Shown in pieces: positions 45,957 to 58,562 of a stretch of 64,000 bases of DNA. Source of the DNA: Sesamum alatum (lineage: Eukaryota > Streptophyta > Magnoliopsida > Lamiales > Pedaliaceae); NCBI GenBank assembly GCA_034509735.1, contig JACGWO010000003.1:40780873-40844872 (forward strand). Direction: 5' to 3'. The notes below the pieces were generated by a model. The model was not told the origin of the DNA. It saw only the letters and a list, made by a program, of their open reading frames with translations, and made no database searches. The stretch's first letter is position 1; each line of letters begins with the position of its first letter. The position numbers and the translations under genes are program-made.

Positions 45957-46523
45957 ATAATATATAATACATAAGAATTATATTGTTATGAATTAAAATA
46001 ATAACAAAGTAATTTGTAATTTTAATGCATAGATAAGCAACATATATTTCAAAAATTCTAATACTTTACACTTAAAATATACATATATAAATTTATGAAA
46101 AAACAATAACTGCAGTATTATTATTAATATCTCGTATTTATAAAACCATGGTAATATTATTAAAAAAATAATATTTTTCTCAATTTTCACAAACTCTAAA
46201 CCAGATCAAAACAAATCTAACTATTCGAATCCGGCAGGTCTCGGCACTCAGCCAGATTTTGACAAACCCATCCCAGATTCAACCTGTTGGCATCGCAATA
46301 TAACATGTGAATGCGAAGTGATAGAGAGCAACTAAAGGAAAGAAAAGATAACAGTTGATAATAGTACTTCAACAAGTAAAACTCTGTAGAAATCCTCTTA
46401 TCATCATTCTAATCTAATTATACAACTAACATACATCACCAACTAGAAATCATTTGAACTTCGCAGTGGACGGAGGTCACAAACACTACTAGTCATGATT
46501 CGTAAGTAAATTCGCTTAACCGG
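45957..46523. other. Gene-free stretch downstream of the hydrolase gene
   Basis: AT-rich to about 46200, then balanced. The later part may be 3' UTR of the minus-strand hydrolase transcript. Confidence 0.35.
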
Positions 46524-46690
46524 AAGTCTTGATACCGTGCCTACATGGCGACAAGATCATAACCGGTTACCTACGGACAACAGAGTTCCATCACCTAACA
46601 ATAGTTTGGACAGAAAGTCTTGATACCGTGGCCTACATGGCGACAAGCATCATAACCAGTAATCTATCACATAACAAGATTTGGACGACG
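46524..46690. repeat. Tandem duplication in the probable hydrolase 3' UTR
   Basis: A unit running 'gaagtcttgataccg-gcctacatggcgacaag-atcataacc' to 'tttgga' is present twice with small differences (about 46524-46612 and 46613-46690). It lies 100-270 bp past the stop codon of the minus-strand gene. Confidence 0.6.
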
Positions 46691-46791
46691 ATGGTCTCAT
46701 TTTCGCTTTGAGATTCAATAACAATGACTTAACAGAAAGATAATACTACGGTTGCATATTCCAAAGCATGAAGCAATATACTTATACTTTT

Positions 46792-49700
46792 TCATGTCGA
46801 CTTTGACCTTTTTTCTCCAAGTTCGACGAGCATGGTCAACAAGGCTTCACACATTTCACAGGCATCAGGCTCGGTGGGATCTTTCTTCCAAGAAGAGTAC
46901 ACCATCCAGGAATGGTCGAGTTTTTTGTCAGGCTTGACGACGACGGAACCTGGAACTTCAGCATCGCGACATGTCACAAGGCCATCGCTCTTCTCGCCAT
47001 ATCGTAGTTGCAGGTGGAGTGCAGAGAGAGCCATGGCTGCAGAAACAGGAAATATAACGGGCACCTTTCGTGCTGCGAGGACAGCATCCTCTGCTTCCTC
47101 ACTGAAAAATGGAGGAAGCCAGGGAAGTTCTGCGTGTGCAATGTGCGACATTGTTGCGATGACACCTGGCGCCACACTTGCTTCAGAATGGAAGGAGATG
47201 AGTGGAATATTATCGGGAAGTTTGTGGTTGCGGATGAACTCCTTCCGTTTCTCGTAGGTGAGGTCCTCCAGCGCTCTTATATCACCCTTCACATGACAAT
47301 TACTGTTATTCACACAGCATATAACTTGATAGCACGAATATTACAGAACACTGCTACCAAATCAGAGTTGAAGCAACAATCTCTTCGAATATATTATTTA
47401 TACATATTAAATTATAAAACACTCTTAACGTGATTTGACATCTACAGTAATTTTTATCTCCTCGAAAAACAATATCAAACATATTTCCAATCTACTATAA
47501 ATACTTTCCAACCACTATAAAAAAATGATTTGGCATTTACAATAACTTTTGTACTCTCTGATAACAATACCAAACATATAATCCATTCTTCAACAATTTT
47601 TTAACCTCTCCATAAACATCTACATTATTCAAAACATCTCGCAGCGCACACTTTAAAATTTTCAAACCCCAGATTCATTTTCAAGACATCTCGCAGTGTT
47701 CTGTAATTTTCAAGACATTCAGTTAAACCAAATGTAAAGCAAAAAAATAAATATATTTACTGAACAAATACCGGGAGCCATCTTTTCAAGAGAACCAAGA
47801 TCGGATCTCGTTGCAAGGTTATTTCTGAAATTTGAAAACTCTCAACAGTTTCTCAGCATTAAGCATTTGTTATGCATCTTGCAGATGCAAACATGTCTAT
47901 CTTCAAAGGTTAAGGAGTAAATTTAGATCTCAGTAATATCCAATTAGAGAGTAGCCCAGCAGCAGAATGAATATGGCATAACTAGAGCACATTATCCTCC
48001 ACTTAGGGATAGAGCTTCGATACTCCAGAGCTTTCCTCTTGTATACTAATCTTCTAATTACAAGCTAAACGTTGATAAATCACACTTCAAAAATCAACTA
48101 AAATTCCTCGTTCAATTGTTACCAAATCATGGAAAATTCTCCCGGAAACTAAAATAAGAGAAAATTTAGCTTAAGGAAATAGGAACTTCTAAAAATATAA
48201 AGAGTAAAATAACTTTTAAAGATTGAGAAACAAAGGAGTCCTATAGTTATTATCATTAAATGATAATATGTATAGGAAAAAACAAATAATTTACATATTT
48301 GTAGATAAATGACTTCTAAAAGTTATGTCTTAATGCAAAGTGAAAAAAGAAGTGACAATACACTGCAAAATTAGAAAATAGTGTCGGCAATTGAATATGA
48401 GAATTTTAAATTATAAAAGAAAACCCTATAAAATTCTATGTATTAAAGAAATTATAGATCAATAGAATTTATAAAAATATCAGTTGTATATAATTATATC
48501 GATGTTTCGCAATTGTAACAAAAGTTCATAAAAGTTTGTCGTACTACAATTGCCCCCTTTAAAGTATCTTTTTATTTTATAACTAGAGCCCTACAATTTG
48601 ATATTTCTTCTCGTAAAATAATTGAATACTTAAAGAACTTTTGACCATAGACAAAGCTAAATTTCCGAATTCAAATTTAAGTTCATAATATTATATTTAG
48701 ATTCAAATATCAATTTAGGCCATTATCTTTTCACTCACCTACATTTAGTAATCTTGTTTCTATTTAATAAACTATCTAACATCCTGCTCTTAGAGTATTT
48801 TGAGCTCTTTGTACTGTGAAACAGCATAATCAAGTACACTATTAATAAGTTAGTGAATCCCCACACACATAGGCCTTGTCTACGACTCTACGTAACAGGC
48901 AAGGCAAGATCCTACAGCGGCCAACAGATGATATTGCATATTTTACTCCAACACATCAATGATATTTTATGAGCAACACAGAATGTTACCTTAATCAGTT
49001 TGCATATCAAAAACTCCATAATTCTCCGGGTTTCCTTGTCAGCGACCTGGCCTTCACGAAGAATATCAGAGGCTATAGGTGTGCCACCATATGGACTCTG
49101 CACTAGTGCCAATCCTGCAACTTTATCTCTCAACTCTCGTGAATAAATTGACAAAGCAGCAGCGGCATCAACTCCACCCTTGCTGTGAGCTAGCAACATC
49201 ACACGCTTGCCAGACCCCCAGTATAGCTCCTCTATATATTGCTTTAGTTCCCAAGCATTGTGTTCAACTGATGCCTTGAGGAGGTATCAAAAGAATTACA
49301 AGAAATCTTATCATTTACTTTGTGAAAAGTGAGGATAGAAGCTGATTAAATCAACGACCTGGGAGATTTCAGTTTGCAGATTATGATAAACAAAGAAGTT
49401 TTAAGTACCTCACTATGAATCTTAGCAATATGGCAAGCTAGACCCATCTTTGAGAAAAACCTCTTGGTGCTCACAAAGTACAAGGGGCCATGATTGCTAA
49501 AAAGTCCTAATCAATTAGATTAGGAGGATAATGTATCAGAAGACAATATCCTAAGTCATGACATTTATGTAAACGGAGAAGCAAGAAATGGAACTTGTTA
49601 AACCTGGAATCAGCAGGTAAACAAATGAATCAGGGAGTTTGTGCAGCCCATTCCTGAAAGCAACACATAGAAATACATGAGTTCCGATTGTGATTGTGTA

Positions 49701-52700
49701 TACTTGAGAGTGACAATGACAAAAATTTTCATAAACCAACTAAAGTTTGGAAAAACAAAATAGGACTCGATGCACAGAAAGAGACCTAAGTTTTTTAATT
49801 GTTTTTCCTAGTAAAGGGGTGGAATAGAATAGAGTTCTCGTTGGCTTTACCCATACTTTAAAATGATGTAAAGTAGCAAACCGACAATATATGATTTGAG
49901 GATGCTCAAATATTTATTCTTAAATAATTAAAAGATTTTACAATGAAAAATGTTATTGTCCCCTTGAAATATCGCTTTCACCAGGATACAATGTCATATG
50001 GGAAAAGAACTAGTTGAGATTAAAGAAGAACCAAGAGGGCATAAGTTAAGACAACAATGACATCAGTTATAAGAGAAAGGAACACAAAAGTAATTTAAGT
50101 TCATTCTAAATTTAATAGATAAATTTTCTTCAGGACAATATTTAGTCTTTCAAAATTGGCAAAGACCTCTTCAGGTAGTCTTCTACTCTTCTTTGTTAGT
50201 TCTTCTTTCTGTCTTCTCTTCTTTTTTCTTTCTTCTTTCTTCCTGGATGCTATCGCCTTCTCTTTCTCTATCCTCTTCTTTCTTTGTCCTTCTTCTTCTC
50301 TTTTTTGTCAAAGGCTATTGTTCCACCTCACATTTATCCATTTTTTTTGGTGTGTTTTTTCCCTAAAACTTTGGTAAATTGTTGATTACTTTATTATGAT
50401 GTAACTCAATGTTATTATTTAATGTCATAACTTAATTTCTTCCTACAATATAAAATAATGCTAAATAAATAAATTTGTGATAGTTCTTGCTGCAATTCTG
50501 ATTATAATCTTCTTTTAGCTTTTGGCTAAAAATATGCTCCTTGCTTTGAAAAGGAGCGTGCCACGCCGTGTAAACCGTGGGCCATGGGTACAGAGCACCT
50601 TTGCGCCATGAGACGCCATGCGCCTTTAACAACTATGAACAATCTAAAGCATCTCATTGATTTGGACAACAAATCATGTTGTTTCCTGTTATCTTCAAAG
50701 ATTGTCTTTTCCAGACCTCTCAGACTCCATTCTTTCCATTCATTCTTCAAAAAATAAAATTAGAATCTATGGCTACATCCTACCTGACTTACAAACAGTT
50801 CAAGCTGAATTTTAGAGGGGAGTCCTCTCTAAGTCCATTCTTCTAAAAGGGATCTATGGCTACTGTCCACCATAACTTGAAAGCTGCATCACTTCAAATT
50901 GGAACAAAAGTTATGACCCATGTTCTTTTATCTATGTATAAATTTCAGTAACCATGTAGCATTTTAGATGTAACTAATCCTTGCTTAACTTGTGTGTGGA
51001 ACATTGGCAAAAGGAAAACCTTCAAAATTAAGTAAGAACCATTGAATGGTGACTTGATTAAGGCCCCACTTGGATAGAAGGATCTGGATGTAATGAACGA
51101 ATATGGATAAGGGATTATGAATCTATATTAAAGAAATGTGAATCCCATCAGAATGCCACAAAATAGTTTAAAATAGACATTGATGGATTTGAAATCCTTT
51201 CTCATATTGAGTAATCAAAGCAAGATCAAACAATTTGTTATTGTGGATTTGAAATCACTACTCTAAATTTATCAATCCAAAGACAATAGAAAAGTTTTAG
51301 TTTCTAGGGAGGAGACTAAGACTGCCCTTCAAGTGCACGTGACATTCTTTTGGTAAAACCCAACACATGAATCCTTTCTCATAAATGATGACATTTGAAC
51401 CCAGGGCTTCTCTGGCTGTCTTTGAACCCACTAAATGCTTAAGCTTCTATTCAATATATCTAACAAGAACTTTAAGTTAGGATCCTAGATATTCTGCTTT
51501 CTTTTTTCCTTCTCCCTGTCCTTTGAGATCAATAATGTTTCCTTCTATATTATATGCTATTTTTCCTTTTCTCTTCCTTTCTCCAGGTTTTGTGAACTGA
51601 ATCTTCTATTTGTGGGACAAAGCTTCATTTCCTTCCATGCTGTCCTTATACTCCATAAAAGTTTGGGTAATGATGATAGTTTCTGCGCTAATTTGGTTTT
51701 TGGAACAGATATTTAACAATTTTTAATCAACAATGAATTTCGCATTTCAAAGTATGCGAAGCAGCAATCTGGCACCCAAAACCTTAGAAAATAAAGTAAC
51801 TACTAGTACTGACAAAATCATACATGTTCAACTTCTCACAAAGTTGATTTACGTTCTCGTTGGCTTTTACTTTTAAGTGGCAAAGCAATTAGTAGGCCTC
51901 TAATGCATCCAATCAGAAAGACAATGCATCTGGGAGAAAAGCGAATAATTATAGCCTGGGAACTTGGCGGCAGTTGAACAATTAACTTTCAGCACTAGCA
52001 TTTTGAATAAAGTAGATAAAGGAAAAGGTTGTTTCAGTAATCTGCCTTAGGCGACAATTTATTGACATTTTAAGGGAACAGAATCAAATGTCATTTCTGC
52101 ATCATGATTAAATTGTTTTGAATTTCATAATCAATGGGCAGGAAATACCTAATTTCTTGTAGCAGCTCCAGGAATCTAGCTGAACCATCCTCCACAGGAG
52201 CCATATCAGGAGCACATTGTAACCACCCAATGTCATCAGAAGACCCATGCAAAGTTCTCACAACTCGAGATACAACACTAAAAGTTGCAGACCGAAGGTT
52301 AAGAACACAAAAAAAGTCAAATATAACTGGAGCAACTAAAAATGCTTCTCTGCTTCAGTGAAAAGACAGTTCAAAAATTAAAGTATAATCTTTCTACCTC
52401 TGCATGCGAGCTTGAATACATCTCATATGATAACAAGAACATCTCCAAGTTGCTAATGCTGATCTCCAAGCAAATTCAAAACATAATATAGGGAGCATCA
52501 ACCTACAAACCGTAGCGACCAACTGCAGTTCAATCGACTATTAATGATATAAACAAACAGAAAACACAAAAGAATTACAAGATGGACGATTCAGCATTAA
52601 TTTATCTCATATATTGGTTCTGAGTTAAAGAACAGCCATAGTAATTCATGTAATGGCTTGAAATTGAAAAAAAGCATTAGAGCAATAAGCTTACCCTTTA

Positions 52701-53212
52701 AAAATGAAGCGGACACCCCTACAGTAATTTCTATTTACAATATCTAGTCGTGAATATAGGAACGACTGATCCTCAACATCTGAAGCACCTTGCTCATGAT
52801 AGCCAAAGGTTGTGCTAGAGTTACAACATCTTGAAGAAGATGCATATTCCACAGCAGAAAATTTGTTATCAATGCAGGTTGGAGATGTTAGATGTTGACC
52901 ATAAGAATTGATCTCTGATTCTTCTAACCATCTACTAACATCCCTTAACACAAGATCGTCTGCAACAACACAGTGTGCAAAGAAAAAAACACAAGGTTTG
53001 AGAGAAAAATTAAACAAAACTATATGCAGTGTGCTGGAAAGGATCTTGAGCGACATCTTACAGCAGTTAGGACAGAGTGTAAACAAACACTCACCAAAAA
53101 ACTCAATAACTCGACGAGTTATATAGGAAGCTAAGGTTAAGAGACGAGAAACGATATCTTCCATCTCCGAACAGGAAGAAGAACAAATTGCAGAAAGATT
53201 ATTCTCTGTCAT
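46792..53212 (-). CDS. Alpha/beta-hydrolase superfamily protein (8 coding exons)
   Basis: Exons on the minus strand: 53212(ATG)-53095, 52959-52695, 52502-52398, 52277-52149, 49653-49604, 49506-49409, 49274-48990 and 47286-46792. All have GT/AG borders and agreeing phases, giving 514 residues. The nucleophile motif AHSKGG (a G-x-S-x-G variant with Ala first) places the catalytic Ser near residue 286. VQSPYGGTPIASD follows it, and the C-terminal exon holds DGLVTCRDAEVPGS and DHSWMV, good candidates for the acid and the His. The N-terminal third (SRWLEESEIN, then CFEFAWRSALATW, then GSSDDIGWLQCAP) is plant-specific and has no assigned role. Esterase or lipase activity is inferred from the fold only; the substrate is unknown. 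The ATG lies inside an exon that is open further upstream (exon border 53251), so extra N-terminal residues are possible. Introns of 2.5 and 1.7 kb are AT-rich and repeat-poor. Confidence 0.85.
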
Positions 53213-54179
53213 GGCACCCAAAAATGCAGACAAAGTAGGCCTAGATAAATCCTGGAAACAAAGTTTGAAATTAGATTGTTTAAGTTCATGATAATAGCAT
53301 ACAAGAAATGAAAACAAAGAATCACAAAAGAATAAAGAATGGAAGGGCAACTAGAGATATTGGAGATTAGGCTAAAAAGAGAGATTTGAAGACCCTATCT
53401 TGGAAAGAGGATGCTGAAGTTTCCCTGTGATCTGGTACTTACCTATTGATGGGTGACGTATAGCTTCCAATTCAGGCAAACAACAATGCCCCATTTGCTC
53501 ATTTACAACCTTCAGGCAATGCAATAAACGTATCAATATGCCAACCAAAAACAAGAGAGAACTACTAATTGGATGATTGAAGGTGACATGTATGCCAGTT
53601 TTGGGAGGACCATGGCTCAAAAAGTCTTCATTGTAAACAATTAATTGTAGAGCTAATTGAAAGAAGTAAACAATTAACTGCAAGTTTGTGAGGAAAATTG
53701 AATAAGTGCAACACGAAAATTGTCCTAAAATTCAGACAGATTCCTGCCAAATGAAATCCAGGGGAGCATATGCATTTGAACCGATAAACACAGGCCTGAC
53801 AAACTTAAGCAAAGGAGAAGGGACTCAAGATTTTGGTTGCCCACAAACATATGCAGATGAAGTGCTTAGGTTTCTTGATTATATAAAAGAATTCCGATTT
53901 ACAATCAGCAAGATCCAGCTATCTGATAATTTCAATTCCCACATTTCATCAAACAACTAAGATCAAGGCAGTAAAAAGTAATGACACTAAGATTGCCAAA
54001 ATGGTAGATATCAATACCAGAGAAAGCAAGCCAAATCATACCAGAATGATGCAAACACCACAAACCTATTCGCAATTATAGCCCGGGAAAGGGTGGTTAC
54101 TCAAAACTCTTGAGAAATGCAGTCAAAATGGATGGTTTTAGCCCCAAATCAGCAAGGCCCAGAATTGGCTGCCTGTTTA

Positions 54180-54185
54180 CTAAAG

Positions 54186-54221
<36 letters not shown>

Positions 54222-54240
54222 CTCACACACACACCACACA
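54180..54240. repeat. Compound microsatellite (TA)n(GA)n(CA)n
   Basis: A TA run, a GA run of about 11 units and a short CA-rich run lie in sequence, in the probable 5' intron of the hydrolase gene. Confidence 0.8.
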
Positions 54241-54664
54241 CATAAAAAGAATAAAGAAAGCAGTAAGGAAATCTGGTGGATGTCCCCATTTCCAATAAAG
54301 AATGTAACTTTACCCAAGAAATTCTAAAAATTACACCAAAAACATTCACAATAAATGTGGGCTAGCACATTATTTACTTCAGAATACCAACCCAATTTAA
54401 GAAATGGTTTAGCGAAAGAGGTAATGGAGAAAAGAAACAGTGATCTCTTCCCAATACCTGTTACAATGGCCCACCACTCCTGAATTTAGAATTCAAACCC
54501 GAAGACAAATGGGCTCTTCCCAAATTCCCTGCTTTCAAAAAGCCCTCCAAAAGTTGAATCAATTGGCTTGCAAAAAAGCGCCAGAAATAGTGTAAGACAA
54601 GCGAGGTGTGCAGTAACTGTAAAAAAAGTAAAAGAGCCCAACGAAAGCAGTGATTGTGTAAGGT

Positions 54665-54719
54665 AATTTTCAGACAACTAGAGCACACGCGTCTGCAAGC
54701 TGATGAGTGTTTGGGAAGT

Positions 54720-54750
<31 letters not shown>

Positions 54751-54853
54751 GGGTTGCAGAGGTATGGACCCCAGATACAAGGAATCAATTAGATTGCTTT
54801 GTTTCAAGGGAAGGTATCGTGGCCTCTTGAGTTGAAGTCTTTTTCAATCCAGA
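54665..54853 (-). other. Probable 5' exon of the hydrolase gene (leader, or coding without an ATG)
   Basis: The minus strand is open from a TGA near 54850 and reads LQLKRPRYLPLKQSNLIDSL, then YLGSIPLQPS, nine Ala, then DFPNTHQLADACAL, ending at a stop by 54660. It looks like protein sequence, and a donor after CTA (CTA|GTTGTC, weak) would join in phase to the exon at 53251. There is no in-frame ATG. Upstream of 54854 the DNA turns abruptly AT-rich. Either this is 5' leader, or the original start codon has been lost. The Ala run is a (GCT)9 microsatellite (AGC at 54721-54747 on the plus strand). Confidence 0.4.
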
Positions 54854-55259
54854 TCGCTTTTAAAAAAAAAAATAGTAATTATATAATGATATTAATATTT
54901 TAATAAATAGAACAATATCGACTCGATCTATACATCAATATAATAATAAATATTAAAATAAATTACTATAAACTCCTATAAAGCAAAATAAATACATACA
55001 CGTCTAATAGAACTCAAATTCATGACCTCATGTTTATTTGTAAAACTTTAATTTTAATGATTAGGCTAAGACATTGTTGGCGTAAACAAAGGTTAAAGAG
55101 TGGCATCTATGGATTGCCACAAGAGTACATTTATGGATGCTTATGATAGTTCAACTTTAGTTTAATTAGATTGATTTGAATTGACTTAAAAATGGATTTG
55201 ATGATTTACCTTGTGTTGTTCCAAAAAGAACAACAGAAAAGGTTGAAGTATATTATTCA
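54854..55259. other. AT-rich flank with possible decayed SINE
   Basis: Abrupt change to AT-rich DNA at 54854. About 54990-55085 has words like a tRNA-derived SINE ('gaactcaaattcatgacctc', 'ggctaagacattg'), but the Pol III boxes are too decayed to call. Confidence 0.3.
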
Positions 55260-56450
55260 ATGTTTAGGGGTTCTATCATTCTAAAAGCTCAGGTAAACTC
55301 TCCGATGATGTAGCAGATCCTGCAAAACAAGACGATGTTAAGTCTAAGCCGAAGGGGTTCCGACAATGTCTCTCTGACGCTCAAATCAAATAGAGTTTAA
55401 AGTCTCAGAGAGAAAGAGCATAGATAGTTGGAGTAGCAAAAGTTATACTTGATGATGGAGAGCCAATATTTATACATGTTGATTTGATTTGTACTATTGC
55501 ACGTGCACCCTTAATCTAAAGCATGATTGATGTTGTGCAGTGAGCCACACATATAAGTGTAATAACAGTGATGGGGACACTCCAATGTTTGGGGCTCAAA
55601 ATCTCATTGTAGAAATGTTGGGTTCTAAACTTATTGGGAGCATGTGTGAGTGGGTGCGTGCGTGGGTAAAAAAAAAAGTGTAATAACAGTGATAGAAGTG
55701 GTCCCAGCCGACAGTACGGGTACCTTTTTGTTAGACAAGGGTAGAGGTTCCAATTAGATGGTACAGAGGTCTCCGCCGGATACCTTGGGTACTTGAGAGA
55801 ATATGCAAGATAGGAAGTCTTTCGACTGGCCTTTAATGTGTCATTCTAGAGGTCTCTGGTGTGAGCCCTCTGGGATGTAACCATATAATTGTTGATGGCC
55901 TTCGTTCTTGAAGGTCTTTCATGACTAATTATAAATATCCCAAATCAGAAGTCCCCCCACTTATCAAGTTTAGGAGAGATGAAGCTTGGTAAGTGGACAA
56001 AATATGACCTTCAAGCCTTAGCTAGTGTTCTGCAAACTTCTGAAAGGTATGTGAAAACCTTCGGACTTGCACAAATTCTCGCTCGAGATTGGGTGACGTC
56101 ACATGAAATTTGAATTCTGACACGCAGATCTAATAATCTAGCACGCTACCAGATCACGCCCTTGCACTTGTCAGCTATCCGTACTCACCGATGAATACGA
56201 ACTTCTTCTCCCGTCCCCTATTGATATGATCTGTCTCCCTCCCTTTAGGAGTAAGACCTTATTTTTGGCATACTTTGAAGCGGGTCTAAAGCTACCCTCA
56301 CACCCTTTAGTATAGGAGATACTTAGAAATTTGGATCTTTGCATTTCCCAACTGACCCTTGGGTCCGAAAGAACTATTTCTACCTTTGTGATTTTCATGT
56401 CCTTCCTTTGCATTACTCCTACTTTCAAAACTTTTGTACTTTACACCAAT
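55260..56450 (-). mobile_element. Tat/Ogre-type LTR, decayed
   Basis: On the minus strand a TATA-like tataaatattgg (about 55463-55474) is followed by a leader containing GATTTGAGCGTCAGAGAGAC and then 'attgtcggaacccctt'. This is the best match in the window to the Tat/Ogre LTR signature. The U3 side extends to about 56400 and contains an internal duplication of 'gtgtaataacagtgat' (55556 and 55677). Limits approximate; no internal genes. Confidence 0.5.
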
Positions 56451-56489
56451 TCAATACTAACATAAGGGATAGAGGATCTTACTAGTGAA

Positions 56490-57268
56490 AGGTAAAAGCC
56501 TAGGGAAGGCGTGTGGATCATCCCGGAAGGAGCGCGAATGCGGAAGCGTCATACAAAATAAATTATGAAAATTTAAAGTCATACATAAATGTAAATTACA
56601 CGTTCAAGGGGTGTTCTCTTGAACCTCCGGGACATTCGGTGTATCTCATGACTAAATTAAAAGCATGCAAATTATGGAGGCCATAGGGTATAGAAACGAA
56701 AAACACCAAAGCGAAATAACCTACCCAGTTGTCGTTTTGTCTTCAAACCGCTACTCGCGTTATTCCCGTTTTGCACCAAGACCTCGAATATGAGACCCTC
56801 TAAATCGTACACGCAATCCACCCACGTATCTTGATCCTCGTGCTAGCAAAAAACCAAGTGTATGTATTTAGAGATGATGGATCGACCAAACGTTATGAAT
56901 TAACGTGATCAATCCTCTTTAGGTTTAATTGTATGAAACAAAGAACCAAAAGACTTGTCTTGGGAAAGGGGGGTGGACGAGCAAAGAGAGAGAGACGAGT
57001 GGTGTGTGTGTGTGTGTGTGTGTTTCTTGATTTTCATCATCCTTCTAACGTTTTAATCTAGGATATATAGAGGAGGAATCCTATTCCTCTTCACACTCCA
57101 ACTTTAGAAGCTTGGTTTGATAGGATTTTGACCTAGTCAAAGTCCTAGTCAAACTAGGCTTAGATTAGTCAAACCAATCTTGGCCATTGATCTTTCCTCT
57201 TTAATCTCAACCATCTATTTATTTTATGGAATATTTAAATCTCATTTAAATAATCTAGGGGCTTTTAA
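56490..57268 (-). mobile_element. LTR-like repeat
   Basis: Read on the minus strand: a TATA-like ctatatatcctag (about 57060-57072), a (GT/AC) microsatellite at 57002-57023, then a leader rich in short GC words, ending near 'cgcattcgcgctccttccgg' (about 56525-56545). The layout resembles the U3-R-U5 of a Ty1/copia LTR, but no partner, primer site or coding domain was found. Confidence 0.35.
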
Positions 57269-57339
57269 AGGGATAATTGCATAAAATCCCCCGTGTTAAA
57301 AATGGAGAAATTATTTAAAAAATGCAAAAAAAAAAGAAT

Positions 57340-57515
57340 GTCAGCATAAATGCTAACATTTGTGTCATTGAAGACAGGGGTTAAACCCCATTTTATTGCA
57401 TTGTGTCAGCATAAATGCTGACATTTGTGTCATTGAAGACGGGTACGGTTGACTGAAAGTTGGAGCCTTCACTTTCACATGAAGGCTCCAGCCTTCACTT
57501 CTATATAAGACGGGG
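57340..57515. repeat. Left-side palindromic words of the PMD element
   Basis: The palindrome GTCAGCATAAATGCTGAC (57405-57422) has a tandem near-copy at 57341-57358 (GTCAGCATAAATGCTAAC). Both are followed by 'atttgtgtcattgaagac'. Next, GGAGCCTTCA (57464-57473) and TGAAGGCTCC (about 57480-57489) form a hairpin with a 10-bp stem. Confidence 0.7.
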
Positions 57516-58082
57516 GACATCGCCATTATCTGGCACCTTTCGGTGGGCGGTAATCCTATCACGGGAGTAGATACACGGCGCTCAATTCCACAATGACAGG
57601 AATATTGCTCTAACTTATTGGGGTTTGTTCCGAAGGAGAATGCATTTAAGGGCTCCCGGATAAGACTACCCATCTTACATGAATGGCTGGTGGTCAACAC
57701 TTGTGATGATAACAGTCCCTGGGAGGAAGTATTGCAAGAGGCACGTGTATGTGCTTTGTGCATTCTTGGTGGATTGTTGTGTCCTAATGCCACTGGAAAC
57801 TGTGTGTCCCTATTGTATTTGCAACACATGGAGGACATTGAAGATGGCCCCCCTAATTGGGGTAGTGCGGTGTTGGGATATATGTACAGGGAGCTTTATA
57901 TGGCGTCGCAACGCGGTAAAATGAACATAGGTGGGGCTATGCAACTACTACAAATATGGGCATGGTCCCGTATTACTACAATAGCACCTATTCGGTCCGA
58001 TGATGTGTTAGAGATATGTCCAATCATCATTGATGACAAAAATATTCTACCTCTCCCGCCATATGCCGCAAGGTATACATAA
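57513..58082 (+). pseudogene. Plant mobile domain (PMD) pseudogene with a Trp-to-stop change
   Basis: The upstream part reads GDIAIIWHLSVGGNPITG, the N-terminal PMD pattern (E/D-x-T-x-TL...G-x-P-x-TG). After a TGA at 57594 the same frame continues QEYCSNLLGFVP, then RLPILHEWL, WEEVLQEARVCALCILGGLL, YMYRELYMASQRGKMNIGGA and LLQIWAWSRI, ending at a stop at 58082. PMD relatives normally have W-x-E-Y/Y-C at the stop position, so TGG to TGA is the likely lesion. The C-terminal third is missing. The domain occurs in MAIN/MAIL silencing factors and in MULE and gypsy elements; the TIRs here favour the transposon type. Confidence 0.7.
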
Positions 58083-58562
58083 TTCATTTATACATTTAAT
58101 CGTAAAATATCTCACTTTTTTTTATTATTATTTTAATTATATGTGGTATTTTTCATAAATCGGAAAGCCGGACGATCATAACCCACAAATCATATGACTC
58201 AATTCGTTGACCTCCATAAAATATAACAATATCAATATTGTTTTGATATGTCATATCTTCATAAAAAAATATAAAAAAAAATCATCACAACAAAAACGAG
58301 CAAAATAAAGTTTATATAACGTAAAATTTTAAGAAAAACAACTTACTGTAATCGCAACTGCAATTTTTTCAATTAATTTTCGTCGACTCCCGCTCAAAAC
58401 ACTGAAATTTTTTCTCTCCACACACACTGAAAATGTTTTCTTCTCCGAATGTAACAAATGATCTCGGACTGGCTTGCACATATATATATATATATATATA
58501 CACACAAACCCATGCATTAAAGGGGATGGGACACATGCATCCATGGGACATGCATGCGTCCC

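Noticed and set aside
46832..47433. Two plus-strand frames of 141 codons
   Set aside because: They lie opposite the last exon of the hydrolase; the minus-strand reading has the conserved motifs.
52908..53126. 72-codon plus-strand frame inside the hydrolase gene
   Set aside because: It is antisense to two exons and the intron between them.
57365..57838. 157-codon minus-strand frame
   Set aside because: It is antisense to the PMD pseudogene, whose plus-strand reading has recognisable motifs.
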